Made by a program: the position numbers and the translations under genes. This document shows, in pieces, positions 61,368-64,000 of a DNA stretch of 64,000 nucleotides; the stretch's first letter is position 1; each line of letters begins with the position of its first letter. Source of the DNA: Phoronis australis (lineage: Eukaryota > Phoronida > Phoronidae). Under the pieces are notes generated by a model. The model was not told the DNA's origin. It searched no databases and was given only the letters and a program-made list of their open reading frames with translations. Location: assembly GCA_002633005.1 (NCBI GenBank), contig NMRA01000794.1, positions 1 through 64,000 of the forward strand, in the 5' to 3' direction.

Positions 61368-62468
61368 CACCAATGTTCTCCCAACCCAGTCAGTTTCATA
61401 ATCAAACCCGATGTAAAGAGTACATGTATGTCAACACAACGGTAGTAAATAAACCAAAAGACATACGCGTGGAATGCAAATCGCTTAAAGTGATAATCTA
61501 CATTTACTGCACCAAACATGTTAATAGACAAACTGACGCTGTTTTCTAAATCTGTCGAATTCGGATAACTGAATTCGCGTATTCGACGATTATTATATTT
61601 ATTTATTGTTTCTCGAGATGTGTTACCTTTGGTGGTGACATTGAATGAAGCTGAGAACCCCTCGAATTGGCTTGCACTGTCAGATGTAAATGATATTTCA
61701 ATCGATCCCGAGTCGACAGTTTTGGAAAACGGGACATCTTCTTGTCCGCATAACCTGCAGAGAAGAATGCACCTACATGTACACATGTGATGTCATTGAA
61801 GAGATGAAGTCCTCATTTACTAAGATGCAGTGATGAGATATGTGGATACGTAATCATAAAATCTTACTAAGTCCTATTTAGAAAATACATTTACATGTAC
61901 ATGTACATCTTATGTGTCCTGGAATATTTACATTTTGGCTTTCCGTACTAAGTGTAAGATTCGTAGTACACAAGCACAAGTCTTGAACACAGAAAAAGGC
62001 GAAAACCTTTACAGAAGCTTTTCTGTTATTGTATTTAGTTTTACATTTCAAAATTCTTGAATTTCAAATGCTTATTACGTATTAAGCTTTCCCTTAACTG
62101 AGTTCAGGCTAGTACATTGTAGCTTGTAAAAAACTTCGAATAACATACATGTAACTACAGAAACGATATTTTAAAAATATCTGTTGGCAATAACAGAATA
62201 TTATTCGTAGTTCAATAATGGTAATTGTGACTACGATTGTTGTGCACTTACTTGTACTTTTGTTGGCCATTTCTCAAGATTTTCACCACGTCGTAATTGC
62301 ATGAGTAAGAATGCTCCAGATGAAATTTGCTTTCGAATACGACGACAAGCTTGTGGTAGGCTGGTACAGTAAACTTCCATGAAATCGACGTGTCTGGAGG
62401 ATAATTTGACGGAAAATTTGGCGACGAAAATCTGCCGCTTGATTGATTTCCAAATGTAACTTCTGTGG
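59409..62468 (-). CDS. Gene A: two-CUB-domain extracellular protein (four exons recognised)
   Basis: Four exons, with the same phases as gene B (1-2, 2-1, 1-2, 2-1), encode two CUB domains; all lengths fit. CUB1 has SPNFPSNYPPDTSISWKF, SYSCNYDVVKIL, LCGQ and FEGFSASF. Cys1 and Cys2 are missing, leaving only the second disulphide, a variant known from some other CUB domains. CUB2 has all four cysteines (STC, LCMW, KCKYDYLEV, LCD). The protein continues into TPTSSSSGG. There the transcript either splices at GTGAGC or reads on to a TGA about ten codons later. The signal-peptide exon is not certain. An ATG at 62650 followed by LVLAWCLLWLTRQAP is a candidate but has a weak donor. No transmembrane helix was found. 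Same strand, domain type and exon plan as gene B suggest an ancient tandem duplication, but the domain sequences are far apart. Function unknown. Confidence 0.75.
60242..60476 (-). CDS. Gene A exon: CUB2, first half
   Basis: Between ATCTTTTAAG and GTAATA, phase 1-2, 235 nt. Contains TGNMLSPNYPSDYPSNKLCM, WTFSVPESAVFRLW and LKCKYDYLEVMVNGT. The NYPSDYP block is the signature CUB turn. Confidence 0.85.
61334..61365 (+). repeat. (CA)n microsatellite
   Basis: About 16 CA units directly after a C-run, close to the single N at 61294. Confidence 0.95.
61627..61754 (-). CDS. Gene A exon: CUB1, second half
   Basis: Between TTCTCTGCAG and GTAACA, phase 2-1, 128 nt. Reads LCGQEDVPFSKTVDSGSIEI, then SFTSDSASQFEGFSASFNV, a textbook CUB ending. 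Confidence 0.9.
62252..62468 (-). CDS. Gene A exon: CUB1, first half
   Basis: Between CATATCGTTTCAG and GTAAGT, phase 1-2, 217 nt. Reads SSGRFSSPNFPSNYPPDTSI, SWKFTVPAYHKLVVVFESKF and SYSCNYDVV. Ser replaces the expected Cys before W.F, and no Cys precedes the SGRF strand. Confidence 0.9.
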
Positions 62469-64000
62469 CTGAAACGATATGAAAAACACTCACTGTGGTG
62501 ATGTATTTCAGACTGTGAATAGAACGCATTGTAGGGCTATCCGTTGTCTCAAACTCAGTAATTTACTGTACACGTATGTGTGTACGGTGCCTGTCTCGTT
62601 AGCCATAGTAAACACCAAGCCAATACTAACGGTGTGTGTGGTTTACTCATTTGCGATCTACCAAATGGTTACTAAGTTGCCGCATTCCAGGTACTCTGCG
62701 ACAATCGTACTCAGCGGTTGCACTTCCTTGTACAATATGGCTCTCGGAGGTGCTAGAAAGCAGCCGACATAAATAACTTCGGCCTATTTTGTCGTCCAAT
62801 ACTTCCAGCTGCCTACATTTCTCAGGCCTCTAGCGTTGCTCGGGTATTTTCGATCAAGCTCGTCGATTGAGTCATCATGTCTCAATACTATGCATCAACA
62901 AGCTATTTTTCATTGGATCTGTGATACATGTAGCGATGCCACAGTCACACTTCGAACGCGTCATATCGGAAGAAAACAGAGAAAATATGGATATTGATGG
63001 GAGCAGCGTCGGTCTGGTGTCGATGTCAAAATCTCTAATTGCTGCACCGTCAAGAAAAGAATCACGTCTCGGTGGACCGACTTCAAAACCATGGGGTCCT
63101 GTAGATTAGCAAGTCATTGTAATGTGCATTTTGTCTGCCGATTTCAATTAGCTTTCTGACGTCTACGGCCACTACACGACGCATCGCAATCCTCGAACGA
63201 TCCTTTGCTGAACGTTGTAGCGCTAGTTACCTACAGTGTATACCTATTTTTGTCGATGGAGGAGCATCAGTAATTCATCTTTGAAACATGATGGATCTGT
63301 CCTATCTGGCGGGAGAAGCCGAACATCTTCGATATGTTATTTTTAAATATTACACAGTAAGACACAATGCCAATACTAATCCGATGTACATGTACCGGGA
63401 CACAAAAAAACGGAGACAAAGCGTGAATACTTTGGCCTGCCAATGGCCAATGTTGAAACAAATATCAGGCGATGGCTGGAGCAGCGTTGAATTTGGATTC
63501 CATGTAAATGGCGTTTTTAACGTTGAAAATATGATGACATGACATTTTAAGGGAGTAAATTTAACGTGAACATCGTGCAAAAATGTCCAAGTGTCATATT
63601 TTGAATAAAGTTGCAAATTCACTTGCTTAAAAACATGACCCCGTTTAATGTGTCGGTTCGATAAGAAGGCTGAAACCCTATGGTGTAAGAGGTACAGTAG
63701 GCGAATCAGTTGATTGAAGAGTGGTCGGTGCTTCAGGGGATGGGACCGCCCTCTGTGAGTCTCTTTTGCAAATTGTTATTATCACTCCTCCGCTTTGTTT
63801 CTTTTCAAAACCCCTTGAATATGGTGCTTTAAAGCCCGTGCCACACCTTCACCTAAAACCGTCTACAGATTCTTTGCCTGAGCATTTGGTTATGCAAAAT
63901 CGCTCAAAACTGTCGCTGTCTTCCTTTCCACGCGTCATCTACAACTGTTTGAAATACCTGAGGGATTTTTTGAGGAGTTGAACATTCTCCACGTCTAAGT
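62469..64000. other. Upstream of gene A, no confirmed exon
   Basis: A possible signal-peptide exon lies at about 62650-62572 (minus), with a weak GTACAG donor in the required phase 1. Otherwise only overlapping chance frames are seen. The true first exon may lie beyond the window. Confidence 0.35.

Noticed and set aside
1-64000. tRNA, rRNA, snRNA or CRISPR features
   Set aside because: I looked for T-loop-like GTTCRANNC contexts, rRNA cores and regularly spaced repeats. None was convincing, and the tandem arrays have no spacers.

Overview
This 64 kb window is eukaryotic. It has long AT-rich introns, GT-AG splice sites, a PIF/Harbinger transposon, MITEs, minisatellites and dispersed TACATGTACATGTA-type motifs. 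A broadcast-spawning marine invertebrate (lancelet-, echinoderm-, hemichordate- or mollusc-like) fits the repeat style and the apparent allelic divergence. I cannot name a species, and that placement is inference. Almost every open frame above 60 codons is chance; the real coding signal lies in short spliced exons read from splice sites and domain motifs.

Layout. From 1 to 11.1 kb there are no recognisable genes, only a degenerate repeat array (2.5-3.4 kb) and a 1.5 kb long-TIR element (4.7-6.2 kb). At 11,135-18,854 lies a decayed PIF/Harbinger transposon. It carries a plus-strand three-exon Myb/SANT-like gene and a convergent minus-strand DDE transposase, both broken by stops and frameshifts. 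The transposase is also split by a 1.77 kb TIR element that itself contains a MITE. From 20.4 to 26.2 kb there is a tentative minus-strand gene with small Lys-rich phase-0 exons. A perfect 14 x 44 bp satellite lies in one of its introns, and a gapped 17 bp minisatellite sits between two of its exons. From 26.7 to 32.6 kb there are two long, near-perfect inverted repeats.

The main content is two minus-strand genes in tandem. Gene B (55,209 down to about 33.1 kb) encodes a signal peptide, five divergent CUB domains and a Ser/Thr-rich mucin-like stalk. Gene A (62,468 down to 59,409) encodes two CUB domains. Every CUB domain is encoded by two exons with phases 1-2 then 2-1, and every exon length satisfies that phase rule. 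All five CUB domains of gene B carry a Cys-x-Cys where ordinary CUB domains have a single third cysteine. Both products are predicted to be secreted or cell-surface glycoproteins; ligands and function are unknown. The 3' end of gene B and the signal-peptide exon of gene A are unresolved.

Assembly cautions. Single-N joins at 2405 and 42,508 are each flanked by duplicated sequence, 73 bp identical and about 1.47 kb slightly diverged. They look like unmerged contig or haplotype overlaps rather than biology.
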